From Betaproteobacteria bacterium (GTDB taxonomy: Bacteria > Pseudomonadota > Gammaproteobacteria > Burkholderiales > SG8-41), in contig JACQGN010000329.1 of NCBI GenBank assembly GCA_016199545.1, positions 1 through 32,374 of the forward strand: a DNA stretch of 32,374 nucleotides. The letters are read 5' to 3'. Shown piece after piece: positions 1 through 7,727 of the stretch (positions within the stretch are counted from its first letter, which is position 1; each line of letters opens with the position of its first letter). The notes beneath the pieces are model-generated. The model had not been told where the DNA came from. It made no database searches and worked only from the letters and a program-made list of their open reading frames with translations. The position numbers were made by a program, and so were the translations under genes.

Positions 1-149
1 CGAACCCGGATATATCCTGTGCCGTGATCGGCAGTGCGGAACTCAATCACATCGACGAGGCGTTGCAGGCGGTCGAGATGGGGCAACTTCCCGCGCATCT
101 GCTCGCCCGACTCGATGCGCTGTATGAGAGCGATTTCGGCCGCGCGTAG
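1..149 (+). CDS. Aldo/keto reductase, C-terminal fragment (partial)
   Basis: The frame is open from the window edge to a TAG at 147-149 and encodes 48 residues beginning NPDISCAVIGSAELNHIDEA. The pattern of a short strand ending in AVIGSA, then a helix with an acidic NHIDEAL segment, then LPAHLLARLDALYES, matches the C-terminal end of aldo/keto reductases. In that family a V-I-G/T segment near the cofactor pocket is followed by a helix that closes the barrel. The catalytic residues lie outside the window, so substrate cannot be inferred. The fragment is too short to exclude another TIM-barrel oxidoreductase. It is transcribed toward the first Bug gene but is separated from it by about 450 bases. 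Confidence 0.5.
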   Translation, partial: NPDISCAVIGSAELNHIDEALQAVEMGQLPAHLLARLDALYESDFGRA

Positions 150-317
150 CCTCTGGAATGGCGGTTCGCCGCGCGTGTCGTAGCACCCCCTCCACCGCGC
201 TCCGCACAAGGGGGCGGCTTTACCCGGGACCGGGTCAACAATCGATATTCTCACGGCGGACGGCGGCGGCCGCGAGAGGCCTTCCGTCGGCGCGGGGGGC
301 GCCGGACTACCTTGTTG

Positions 318-339
318 TTTTGGCGTAATTAATCGCTGG
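318..339 (+). repeat. Conserved leader box, copy 1
   Basis: These 22 bases (beginning ttttggcgtaattaatcg) recur without a mismatch at 6424-6445. In each case the box lies a little under 300 bases upstream of a Bug gene start. It is AT-rich against a very GC-rich background, so it is a candidate promoter or regulator-binding site. The role is inferred only from conservation and position. Confidence 0.6.
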
Positions 340-458
340 CCGCGCGCGCGCCGGCGCGAACTGATCCGCGACCAGAAACCTTCGGGCGATGGCTCCTGCC
401 GCCCGCGAACGGCCGCGGAAACCTCTTGCCGTCACTCGAAACGTACGCCATGATTCAT

Positions 459-473
459 TGTCCACATTGTGAT
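459..473 (+). promoter_or_regulatory. Second conserved leader block (possible promoter), copy 1
   Basis: The bases tgtccacattgtgat recur with one change (tgtccacattatgat) at 6566-6580, again about 150 bases upstream of a Bug start. The second copy contains tatgat, close to a sigma-70 -10 box, but I see no good -35 hexamer at 16-18 bases. Promoter function is a weak inference. Confidence 0.3.
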
Positions 474-543
474 ACGACGCCTTTCATGGAGGCCCAAGGC
501 CAGATCTGCTGATTTCCGACATCCGATTACCGCGGGAAAAGAT

Positions 544-605
544 GCGAGCGCCCATTGCTTGAAGAGGCGACCGAAAATTCACTTCGTCCACGAGGAGGAA
601 ACATG
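544..605 (+). promoter_or_regulatory. Conserved 5' leader with strong Shine-Dalgarno, copy 1
   Basis: This 62-base segment aligns without gaps to 6660-6721, with 53 of 62 positions identical by my count. It ends in aggaggaaacatg in both copies. The aggagg lies at ideal spacing before the ATG at 603 and decides the start, although the frame is open further upstream. Confidence 0.6.
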
Positions 606-1601
606 AGTCAGGACAAGGTCCATATCAACCGCATTGCTGCATCGCTCATCGTCGCCGGCGCCGCGCTGCTGGGGGCGAATGCCACGCAGGCTCAAGACAG
701 CTATCCGGATCGTCCGATCCGGTTGATCGTGCCCTTCCCGCCGGGCGGCCAGACCGACAACGTGAGCCGGCGGCTCGGCGCAACGATCACGCCGATTCTC
801 GGCCAGCAACTGGTCATCGACAACCGCTCCGGCGCCTCCGGTACGCTCGGCAGTGGAGAAGCCGCCCGCGCGAAACCCGACGGCTACACGCTGCTGATGT
901 CGACGTCGTCGACCCACGCGATCAATCCGACGGTGATGTCCAACATCTCGTACGACGCCGTGAAGGACTTCGCGCCGATCAGGGTGATCGGCACCGGCCC
1001 GATGACGATCTCGGTGCACCCGAGCGTACCGGCGCGAACCCTGAAGCAGTTGATCGCCAACATCAAGGCTCATCCCGGCAAGTATTCCTATGGTAACGCG
1101 GGCGTGGGCAGCGTCAATCATCTCGGCGGCGAGCTGTTCAAGTTGCGTGCGGGGAAGCTCGAAATCCTGATGGTGCCGTACAAGGGCGCCGGCCCCGTCA
1201 TGCAGGAACTGATCGGCGGCCAGATTCCGATGGCGTGCACGTCGCTGAGTTCGGTGCTTCCCCATCACCGGTCGGGACGCATACGCACGCTGGCGGTGAT
1301 GAAGGATGAACGCTCGACGAGCGCGCCGGATATCCCGACGGCCGTGGAGTCCGGCGTTCCCGGCGCGGTCGCCTACACCTTCAACATACTGCTCGCTCCC
1401 GCGGGGACGCCACGCAGCGCCATCGACTTTCTGAACGGCGCTATGAAGAAGGTCATGAGCGATCGCACGTTCGTCGATACCCTCGTCAAGCTCGGCGTCG
1501 ATCCGATCACGGAATCCGACCCGGAAAAGGCGGCGGCGATGATGAGGGCCGAAATCGAGAAATGGCGGCCGATCATCGAAACGCTGGGACTGAGGCGCTG
1601 A
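603..1601 (+). CDS. Bug/TctC-family periplasmic substrate-binding protein
   Basis: This 332-residue protein is a periplasmic receptor of the tripartite tricarboxylate transporter (Bug) family, which binds small carboxylates or related solutes. The N-terminus carries a Sec signal (basic MSQDKVHINR, then a hydrophobic stretch ending ATQAQ, cleavage near residue 30). The mature part opens with the family hallmark YPDRPIRLIVPFPPGGQTD. It also has VIDNRSGASGTLG, AKPDGYTLL and VPYKGAGP, and ends in the usual EKWRPII segment. Length is normal for the family. The start at 603 is chosen because aggagg lies six bases upstream. No TctA or TctB membrane genes are nearby, so it is an orphan receptor. It is a close paralogue of the protein at 6719-7720. 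The ligand is unknown, and the neighbouring CoA-dependent enzymes hint at an organic acid. Confidence 0.93.
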   Translation: MSQDKVHINRIAASLIVAGAALLGANATQAQDSYPDRPIRLIVPFPPGGQTDNVSRRLGATITPILGQQLVIDNRSGASGTLGSGEAARAKPDGYTLLMSTSSTHAINPTVMSNISYDAVKDFAPIRVIGTGPMTISVHPSVPARTLKQLIANIKAHPGKYSYGNAGVGSVNHLGGELFKLRAGKLEILMVPYKGAGPVMQELIGGQIPMACTSLSSVLPHHRSGRIRTLAVMKDERSTSAPDIPTAVESGVPGAVAYTFNILLAPAGTPRSAIDFLNGAMKKVMSDRTFVDTLVKLGVDPITESDPEKAAAMMRAEIEKWRPIIETLGLRR

Positions 1602-1782
1602 CGGAACGCTCCTTGTTCGCCCGGACGAGTCATCACACCCGCGCAGAACGGGGGTTTCCGCTCGTTACGCAAGCGAGGGAGTCGAAGCCAGCTGCGAGAA
1701 CGCCACGTTGCCCACTTCCCGCGATGACAGCAGGGTCCGCGCCTGCCGGAGATTATCATCGGATGATGGCGCGTAGCTGCCG

Positions 1783-2973
1783 CTAGAACCGCGCCTCGTC
1801 AATCGGCACGCCCAGCCAATGCTGGCCGACCAGCTCGTAGTGGGCGAGGCGGCCTTGCGTGTGCTGGGTGATCACGTGCATGTCCTGAAAATGGCGCTGG
1901 ATCAGGTGACCGTCAAAGACGGTGGTCGCGCCGCAGGCGGTGTAGAGGCTCTCGACGATCTGGGCGGCGAGCCGTATGGCGTGCGTCGCTGCAAGGCGCA
2001 GGACCGCGCGTCGCTCCCGGCTCAGGGTCGCCGCCTCCGTTGACGTCGCCTCGTTCCAGATATCGCACACTGCCTCCATGAGAAAGGCCCGACCGGAGCG
2101 CAGGGCCGCTTCGGCCTGGCCGACGGCGAACTGGGTGATCGGCTGATCGCGCAGCAGGCCCTGCACGTTGCGCGGGGTCTTCGAGCCGGCGACGTCGAAG
2201 AATGCGTTGATGCAGCTTCGCGCGAGGCCAAGCGCCACCATGCCATCACCGGCCGCGAATCCCAACGTAAGCGGAATCTTGTAGCGCGGGCCATCGCTCA
2301 CGAGTGGTGCGCCGTAGGTGAGCACGGTCCGCTCCGCGGGCACGAACACATCGTTGACGGCGAAGGCATGGGTGCCCGTGCCGCGCATGCCCCGCGTGTG
2401 CCAGGTGTCCAATAGCTCGACCTCACCGACCGGCACCAAGCAATAGCGCGCTTCCGGCTTTCCGTCCTTTGATCTGACCACGCCGTTCTCGATGACTTGC
2501 GCGTGCGCGGCTATCCAGGAGGCGTGCCGGCAACCGGTGCTGAAGCCCTGGCGGCCGGTGACGCGGTAGCCTCCCGGTACGACCACAGCCTGCGCGGTAG
2601 CCCCTGGGGTGTTCGAGACTACGCTGCGCGGCGTGTCGATCCAGATCGCGCGGGCCACGTCCCGCGGCATGCGGGCTGAATAGGTCGAGAAGTTCGCGCC
2701 CTGGCTCACGGTCCAGGCGGTGCTGGCATCGGCTTTGCCTAACTCCTCGATCACCTGCACATAGGTCGGAAAGTCGATCTCCAGGCCGCCGACGGCGCGC
2801 GGCACGGCCATGAGATACATGCCGGCGTCGGCGAGCGCGTGGAAGAGCGGCTTCGGCAACTCGCGATTCGCATCGGTCTCGTCGGCGCTCGCGCGCACCA
2901 ACGGGGCGAGCTTCCGGGCGGCGTCCAATGGGGATACGGGCGCGTCAGTCGCGGCCAGTCGATTCAGTGGCAT
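1783..2973 (-). CDS. Acyl-CoA dehydrogenase-fold flavoprotein (HsaA/SfnC-type oxygenase or dehydrogenase)
   Basis: This is a 396-residue flavoprotein with the acyl-CoA dehydrogenase architecture. The helical N-terminal domain reads AARKLAPLVRASADETDANRELPKPLFHALADAGMYLMAVPRAVGG, and the beta domain includes VVPGGYRVTGRQGFSTGC and WHTRGMRGTGTHAFAVNDVFVP. The C-terminal helical bundle ends near QDMHVITQHTQGRLAHYE. The stretch DTWHTRGMRGTGT resembles group D flavin monooxygenases and desulfurisation-type enzymes more than classical beta-oxidation dehydrogenases. The product is therefore either an oxygenase using reduced flavin or an acyl-CoA dehydrogenase. It is last in the minus-strand block. 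ATG at 2973 is chosen because the conserved fold begins shortly after it; an upstream in-frame GTG at 3063 is possible but adds an atypical tail. The Shine-Dalgarno is weak. Confidence 0.8.
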   Translation of the reverse strand: MPLNRLAATDAPVSPLDAARKLAPLVRASADETDANRELPKPLFHALADAGMYLMAVPRAVGGLEIDFPTYVQVIEELGKADASTAWTVSQGANFSTYSARMPRDVARAIWIDTPRSVVSNTPGATAQAVVVPGGYRVTGRQGFSTGCRHASWIAAHAQVIENGVVRSKDGKPEARYCLVPVGEVELLDTWHTRGMRGTGTHAFAVNDVFVPAERTVLTYGAPLVSDGPRYKIPLTLGFAAGDGMVALGLARSCINAFFDVAGSKTPRNVQGLLRDQPITQFAVGQAEAALRSGRAFLMEAVCDIWNEATSTEAATLSRERRAVLRLAATHAIRLAAQIVESLYTACGATTVFDGHLIQRHFQDMHVITQHTQGRLAHYELVGQHWLGVPIDEARF

Positions 2974-3066
2974 GTCAGGGAGTGTCCCGAATCCATCGGC
3001 CGCAGTCAATCCTCGGCGCGTGCTAGGCCGTGACGGGCATTGACCCGCCACGCACGTCGCCACGCC

Positions 3067-3981
3067 TCACACCGCGACGCGCGCATCCACCAGCTTGTCG
3101 TAGGTGCTCGCCGGGTTGATGAGGCCCCACGCGACCATGAAGTCGTAGGTGCGCTGGAACTCGGCCGGCGCATACGGCTCGGGATAGTTGTAGCGCAGGC
3201 GTGGCAGGTGAAGGTCCGAGGGATCGAGTTTCACGATGCCGGCCGGCACCTCGGCCGTCAGGTGATGCAGCCAGGGGCGGATGTCCTGGTTGATGCTGTC
3301 CACGGCCTTGATGTGCGCGCGATTGAGCGCGGTGAAAATCTCCGCGTCCACGGAGGGATCGGCGACTTCGAGTCCGTTGTAGAAAGCCTCGCAGATTACC
3401 TTGCAACCGAGCTTCTCGGCGGCCGAGATCCACGGCTCCATGACGGCGGCGGCCTGGATGCTGCCGTCGAGCACCGCCTTGAAGCGCTGGTTCGGGATCC
3501 CCACATGCACGGTCTTCACCTCGTTGCGGTTCATGAAGCCTGAGAGCATGCTGAGCGTGATGTAATGCGAGCCCGCGTGAAAATTGACCGCGATGTCGAC
3601 GTTCGCGAGGTCCTGCGGCACGTTGCAGCGCGAGTCGCCGCGCACGATGATCGCCTGCGTCGATACCGCCGCGCGCTTGGTGATCACCTTCGCCCCCGCG
3701 CACGTGTCCTGCGTGCGCCGCATCTGGCCCCATTCGCAGGCGTGGTAGACGGAGAATTCACCCCGCTCGATGCCCTCGTGCCAGAGAAAAGACTGGATCG
3801 CCGCGTGCTCGGTCGCCCTCGGCCCGGCCGCGGCGAGCATCGCCTTGCGCTTTTCGGGCAGCACAAGCTCGACGTCGAGGCCTTCCTGTTCGAAATAGCC
3901 CTCGCTCCTCGCCACGAGATCGGGCAGGGAAAAGACTGTGTTGTTGAGTTCGATGCGGGTTTTCTTCAGTTTGCCGGCCAT
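3067..3981 (-). CDS. THI5/SsuA-like (NMT1-type) substrate-binding protein without a signal peptide
   Basis: The 304-residue protein has the periplasmic-binding-protein fold of the THI5/SsuA family. Its signs are LNNTVFSLPDLVARSEGYFEQEGLDVELVL at the N-terminus (the usual 'readily becomes X, GLDVE' opening), a central ADL-like segment DLANVDIAVNFHAGSHYITLSMLSGF, and IQAAAVMEPWISAAEKLG. It lacks an export signal: the N-terminus MAGKLKKTRIELNNT goes straight into the first strand. An ABC permease and ATPase are also missing. GGAGAG precedes the ATG at suitable spacing, which supports this start. It may therefore be a cytoplasmic ligand-binding protein or an enzyme on this fold, as THI5 is. It lies in the same-strand block with CoA-transferase and acyl-CoA dehydrogenase-like genes, which suggests a substrate from that pathway. 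Confidence 0.75.
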   Translation of the reverse strand: MAGKLKKTRIELNNTVFSLPDLVARSEGYFEQEGLDVELVLPEKRKAMLAAAGPRATEHAAIQSFLWHEGIERGEFSVYHACEWGQMRRTQDTCAGAKVITKRAAVSTQAIIVRGDSRCNVPQDLANVDIAVNFHAGSHYITLSMLSGFMNRNEVKTVHVGIPNQRFKAVLDGSIQAAAVMEPWISAAEKLGCKVICEAFYNGLEVADPSVDAEIFTALNRAHIKAVDSINQDIRPWLHHLTAEVPAGIVKLDPSDLHLPRLRYNYPEPYAPAEFQRTYDFMVAWGLINPASTYDKLVDARVAV

Positions 3982-4242
3982 CGCTGCTCTCCCACGGGAT
4001 TGAAGTCGGAAGATTCGCGCCCGGGATGCGCTCCCGGCGCCTCATGAATATTACAGCAGGTCTGCACCGGCGTCGAAGCGCAGCGGCTCTGACGTAACCT
4101 TCCGGCGTCCAGTGAGCGTGGGCATCGATCGAACCTGCTTTTTCCTAATCCATCATACGGTACCTTCAGCACTTTATTATTCATCGCCGGTTACGCGGTG
4201 ATCGCGGTGAGCTTTCCACCGTGCGGCGCCGGGGAAGGAAAT
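3982..4242. other. Intergenic region between CoA-transferase B and the THI5-like gene
   Basis: There is no supported gene in these 261 bases. The tract around 4140-4190 is AT-richer than its surroundings and could hold a promoter for the minus-strand binding-protein gene, but I cannot identify convincing hexamers. Confidence 0.35.
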
Positions 4243-4971
4243 TCAATTTCCGAGGGACTGTTGCGCCCACGCGGCGTAGGTGCCGGTGTCGATCATCCTG
4301 CGGCGTATCACGTGGCGCAGGACGTGCAATTCCTCCTCGGTCGGCGCAGGCGTAGCCGGAATCGCGCCCTTCACATCCAGCTCGAAACCGGTGTTGGCGC
4401 GGATGTCGTCGAGCGTCCAAGGCGGATGGATCGTATCGAGCTTGAGCACCGCCGCGTCCTTGTCGAAGCGGAACGCCGCCTTGGGCGTCACCACTTTGCT
4501 GGGGTGGCCGCGCCGCAGCACGTCGGGCGGCGTCGCGCCCGCGGCGGAGACGAAGTCCACCCGCTCCACCAGCGAGCGCCGCGTGTGCTCGGTGCGGAAC
4601 ACCACCGTGCGGCGCGCGGCATAATAGATCATGCCGCCGCCGTAACCTCCCGGAAAACGCGCCCTCGGCCGCTCCGGATCGGCGCCCAACTGGTGCAGGT
4701 TGTAGTTGCCGTGGCGGTCGATTTGCACGCCGCTCACGAAAAAGAGCCCCATTTCGCCGCGCTGCGCCAGGTAGTGAAACTGGCGCGAGGTGCGGAAGGG
4801 ATCGAACGCAGAGTGGAGAATAATGATCTCCGCGTTCGGGGCGTGCAGCTCCCCTGCGAGCAGCAGGCCCGCCGCCGGAATCTGCGAGAGCGCCCCACAG
4901 GCGGAAATTTCACCGTCGCGTACCTCGCGCGCGAGCAGCACCGCCAGCAACTCGGCTTCGGAGTATTCCAT
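4243..4971 (-). CDS. CoA-transferase family I, subunit B (glutaconate/IpdB-like)
   Basis: This 242-residue protein matches the small (B) subunit of family I CoA-transferases and the related ring-hydrolysing IpdB proteins. It opens with YSEAELLAVLLAREVRDGEISACGALSQIPAAGLLLAGELHAP, the characteristic start of these subunits. It also carries FFVSGVQIDRHGNYNLHQLG, the conserved 'aevDr.GN.N' signature, and ends in a helical region with IDTGTYAAW. Where related transferases usually show a glutamate in an E-N-G or E-x-G motif after the HAP segment, this protein reads ILHSAFDPF. The usual catalytic glutamate is therefore not evident, which may mean hydrolase chemistry or loss of activity. The start overlaps the stop of subunit A (TGATG), as expected for translational coupling of a heteromer. 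Confidence 0.8.
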   Translation of the reverse strand: MEYSEAELLAVLLAREVRDGEISACGALSQIPAAGLLLAGELHAPNAEIIILHSAFDPFRTSRQFHYLAQRGEMGLFFVSGVQIDRHGNYNLHQLGADPERPRARFPGGYGGGMIYYAARRTVVFRTEHTRRSLVERVDFVSAAGATPPDVLRRGHPSKVVTPKAAFRFDKDAAVLKLDTIHPPWTLDDIRANTGFELDVKGAIPATPAPTEEELHVLRHVIRRRMIDTGTYAAWAQQSLGN

Positions 4972-5849
4972 CAGCCGCTGGCCGCGCGCGCGGGATCGCG
5001 CCAGTGGCGCGGGACGAAGCGCTCCACGTACTCGTCGTGATCCTTCACGTCGAACACATAGGTGCGCAGATACTCATCGAATGAAGCATCGTCGCGGGAG
5101 GCGGCCACGTACTGCGCCATATGCACCTTGTCCGGCCCGTAGAGGCCCGCGCACCCGGCCGGATGGGCGCCGAACGGCGCGTGCGCGACCGTATCGACGT
5201 GGATGCCCGGGACGAACGCGCCGGCCGCTTCCTTCTCGGTCAACCGCTCGACGATGGTCTCGGCAGTGACGATCACGTGCCTCGAGGCTTCGGCGAGCAT
5301 CACCACCTCGGCTTCGTAGCCGCAGGACACGTTGCCGTGGCGATCGGCCTTCTGCGCGTGGAATGCGGCGACGTCGGGCCGCATCGCCTTCGCCACGACG
5401 GTCCTCGTCTTGCCGTCGAACGGATCGACGGCAATCACCATGTCGTCGCGACGCTTGAGGAGATCCGTGCCGACCAGCCCGAGGACCGGCACGTAAGGCA
5501 CTCCCATCGACCCAGCCTGGGCCTGTGAGTAGAGCACGCCTCAGGTGTTGTCGAGGGCCCTCACCCGCCCCGCCTGCACGTAGCGCGCGAAGTTGGGGCC
5601 GGTGCGGGCGAACTCGCCCAGCGTAAGGCTGGCCGTATCCACCGAGGCCACTGCGCCGGCGCCGACCAGGAAATCGATGTTGATCGCGCCGTGCACCACG
5701 CCCACCACCCGCAGATTGCGAGTGCCCTGCCGCACCACCTGGCGCAGCAAAGCCATCGGCGAGCCCTGCATGTTGGCGCTCATCACCACCTGGGCACCTG
5801 TTTTCACCTGGGCGGCGGCCTCCTCCAGTGTCGTCAGTTTGTCGCGCAT
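4971..5849 (-). pseudogene. CoA-transferase family I, subunit A, interrupted by an in-frame TGA
   Basis: Two ORFs in the same frame together make one complete subunit A of about 292 codons. The first part starts at 5849 behind GAGGAG and runs from MRDKLTTLEEAAAQVKTGAQVVMS to VRALDNT. A TGA at 5541-5543 interrupts it, and the homology resumes immediately with GVLYSQAQAGSMGVPYVPV, then GTDLLKRRDDMV and KADRHGNVSCGYEAEVVMLAEA. The latter segments are typical of GctA/IpdA-like subunits. No bases are missing around the stop, so a single substitution explains it. The 3' end overlaps subunit B by one base. Either the gene is recently inactivated, or the stop is read through, or it is a sequencing error. 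The downstream ORF has an ATG at 5537 but lacks the N-terminal third. Confidence 0.8.
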
Positions 5850-5878
5850 CGAGTGCTCCTCGGAATATTCGCGCGTGC

Positions 5879-6349
5879 TCAGTTTAGCGCCTTGCAACCC
5901 ATTCCGGCCAGCATGTGGAGCGCGCCGATTTGCAGGAGGATGCCTACCCCGTCTGCCAGGTACCAGCCCTCGACCCACGTGTCACCGACAAAGGTGGCAA
6001 TCCCGACCTCGGCCATTTCGCAGCGCCTGCCGGTCGGCGGTAAGCCGAACAGGTTGCCCGCGTGCGTGCCCGTGAGCCGCCACAACAATCCGACGCGGTC
6101 TTCTTCGGCAATCGTGTCTTCGATCACATCGACGCGGTCAGGAAAAGCAGCGCGCAGAAACGCGCCCGGCTCCGGGAAGCCCTGGCCGCGCGCGTTGGCG
6201 GCGAGGTTCGCCATGCCGCCGCGCAGGCGCGTGTAGTTCGGTGCGAGCAGTTTGCGCAGCGCCGCGGCTTCGTCCCGGGTGCCCTGCGCTTCCTTGAAGC
6301 GGCGCACCGCCGCCCTGTTGCCTTCCAGTAGTGAAAGAGGCTCGCTCAT
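5879..6349 (-). CDS. SnoaL-like (NTF2-fold) protein, ester-cyclase family
   Basis: This 156-residue protein has the layout of SnoaL-like polyketide/ester cyclase relatives. It has an N-terminal helix pair (NRAAVRRFKEAQGTRDEAAALRKLLAPNY), then GQGFPEPGAFLRAAFPDRVDVIEDTIAEEDRVGLLWRLTGTHAGNLFGLPPTGRR. Last comes a strand-rich C-terminal part including VGDTWVEGWYLADGVGILLQIG. The 'R.tgtH.G.f.g..ptG' stretch is the family's best-conserved feature. Such proteins are small cone-shaped enzymes or binding proteins, and function cannot be read from sequence. It is the first gene of the minus-strand block, 29 bases ahead of CoA-transferase A, so the two are probably co-transcribed. It faces away from the second Bug gene across a shared 369-base region. 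Confidence 0.75.
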   Translation of the reverse strand: MSEPLSLLEGNRAAVRRFKEAQGTRDEAAALRKLLAPNYTRLRGGMANLAANARGQGFPEPGAFLRAAFPDRVDVIEDTIAEEDRVGLLWRLTGTHAGNLFGLPPTGRRCEMAEVGIATFVGDTWVEGWYLADGVGILLQIGALHMLAGMGCKALN

Positions 6350-6718
6350 CGTTCGCTCGCATTAAACGGTACGCGTGACGGCAACAGAGCTCGCCGTGTC
6401 GACGTGAGGCGCCGCAGTATCTATTTTGGCGTAATTAATCGCTGGTGGCGAGCGGGCCGGCACGGCCCTGGGCGGCCCCAAGACTCCATCGAGTGCTTCC
6501 TCCTGCTGCCGGCGCCCGGCGGCGGAACCGTCTTGTCGTCGCGCGAAAGGTACGTCAAGATTGGCTGTCCACATTATGATCTGGATAACTGCCATGGAGG
6601 GTTCAGGCCGGAACCGCGATTTCAGATATCACCGAACCTGTTAGTGCCGCGGCAGGAAAGCGAGCGCCCGTTCCTCGAAGAGGCGCCTGCGAATTCACTT
6701 CATCCACAAGGAGGAAAC
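6350..6718. other. Divergent intergenic region with the second copy of the Bug leader
   Basis: No gene is supported in these 369 bases. From 6424 to the ATG at 6719 the sequence carries the same conserved blocks, in the same order, as the leader of the Bug gene at 603. A promoter for the minus-strand SnoaL gene must lie near 6350-6420 but is not evident. Confidence 0.55.
6424..6445 (+). repeat. Conserved leader box, copy 2
   Basis: Exact 22-base match to 318-339, at a similar distance from the downstream Bug gene (297 versus 285 bases between box start and ATG). It is AT-rich in a GC-rich context. Confidence 0.6.
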
Positions 6719-6721
6719 ATG
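6660..6721 (+). promoter_or_regulatory. Conserved 5' leader with strong Shine-Dalgarno, copy 2
   Basis: Ungapped match to 544-605 (53 of 62). Both copies are also open in the coding frame and would encode a similar peptide (LEEAxxNSLxPxGGN) if translation began upstream. However, the ribosome site directly before the ATG makes that ATG the likely start. Confidence 0.55.
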
Positions 6722-7720
6722 CACAAGGTCAAGTTCCGAATCAGCCGAGTTGCTGCAACCGTGATCGTCGCCGGCGCCGCGTCGCTGCTGGGCGCAAATG
6801 CCGGGCACGCCCAGAGCGGCTTTCCGGATCGTGCGATCCGGTTGATCGTGCCATTCCCGCCCGGCGGCCAGACCGACAACGTGAGCCGGCGGCTCAGCAC
6901 GACGATTGCGCCGATCCTCGGCCAGCAACTGGTTGTCGACAATCGCGGCGGCGCCGCCGGCACGCTCGGCGCCGGAGAGGTCGCCCGCGCCAAGCCCGAC
7001 GGCTACACGCTGCTGGTGGCGACTACGTCAACGCACGCGCTCAGTCCGGTGGCGATGGCCGGTATCTCCTACGATCCCATCAAGGATTTCGCGCCGATTC
7101 GGGTGATCGGCACAGGCCCGATTTCGGTTTCGGTGCACCCGAGCGTACCCGCGCGGACGCTCAAGCAACTGGTCGCCGACGCCAAGGCGCATCCGGGCAA
7201 GTATTCCTACGGCTCCTCGGGCGTGGCCAGCATCAATCATCTCGCCGGCGAGCTGTTCAAGATGCGCGCGGGCAAGCTCGAAATACTGCACGTGCCGTAC
7301 AAAGGCGCCGGCCCCGCCCTGGCGGAACTGATCGGCGGCCAGATTCCGATGACCTGCACGACGCTGAGCGGGGCGCTTCCCCATCACCGGTCGGGACGCG
7401 TACGCACGCTGGCGGTGTTGAAGGAGGAGCGCTCGACCGGCGCACCCGACATTCCGACGGCCATAGAGGGAGGCGTTCCCGGCGCGGTCGCCTACACCTA
7501 CAACATACTGCTTGCTCCGGCGGGGACGCCGCGCGGCGCCATCGACTTTCTGACCGGCGCCATGAACAAGGCCATGGCCGACCGCGCGTTTTTCGATGCG
7601 CTCATCAAGCTCGGCGTCGATCCGGTCACGGACTCCAACCCGGGCAAGGCGGCGGCGATGCTGAAGACCGAACTCGACAAATGGCGGCCGTTGATCGAAT
7701 CGCTGGGACTGAAGAACTGA
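6719..7720 (+). CDS. Bug/TctC-family periplasmic substrate-binding protein, paralogue of 603-1601
   Basis: This 333-residue Bug receptor has a signal peptide ending GANAGHAQ, followed by FPDRAIRLIVPFPPGGQTDNVSRRL, VVDNRGGAAGTLGAGE, KPDGYTLL, HVPYKGAGPALAELIGGQIPM, and a C-terminal LDKWRPLIESLG. It aligns end to end with the protein at 603-1601, with well over half of the residues identical by eye, including PHHRSGR.RTLAV and ERST.APDIPTA. The ATG at 6719 follows aggagg and is preferred over the long upstream extension of the open frame. The gene converges on the SDR remnant with a 7-base gap. The duplication includes the leader, so both genes may answer to the same regulator while differing in ligand. 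There is no cognate permease in the window. Confidence 0.93.
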   Translation: MHKVKFRISRVAATVIVAGAASLLGANAGHAQSGFPDRAIRLIVPFPPGGQTDNVSRRLSTTIAPILGQQLVVDNRGGAAGTLGAGEVARAKPDGYTLLVATTSTHALSPVAMAGISYDPIKDFAPIRVIGTGPISVSVHPSVPARTLKQLVADAKAHPGKYSYGSSGVASINHLAGELFKMRAGKLEILHVPYKGAGPALAELIGGQIPMTCTTLSGALPHHRSGRVRTLAVLKEERSTGAPDIPTAIEGGVPGAVAYTYNILLAPAGTPRGAIDFLTGAMNKAMADRAFFDALIKLGVDPVTDSNPGKAAAMLKTELDKWRPLIESLGLKN

Positions 7721-7727
7721 CGCGCGC

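Larger units (their letters stand above)
150..602. other. Gene-free stretch ahead of the first Bug gene
   Basis: I see no credible coding sequence here. The first half is GC-rich and partly self-complementary. The second half, from about 318, is the leader of the downstream Bug gene. It shares several blocks with the leader of the Bug paralogue at 6719, and these are listed separately. Confidence 0.6.

Noticed and set aside
1562-1786. Small plus-strand ORF after the first Bug gene
   Set aside because: It overlaps the end of the Bug gene in another frame, has no ribosome site, and shows no recognisable motif.
5520-5560. Selenocysteine at the in-frame TGA of CoA-transferase A
   Set aside because: The family has no cysteine or selenocysteine role at this position, and I see no convincing downstream stem-loop of SECIS type.
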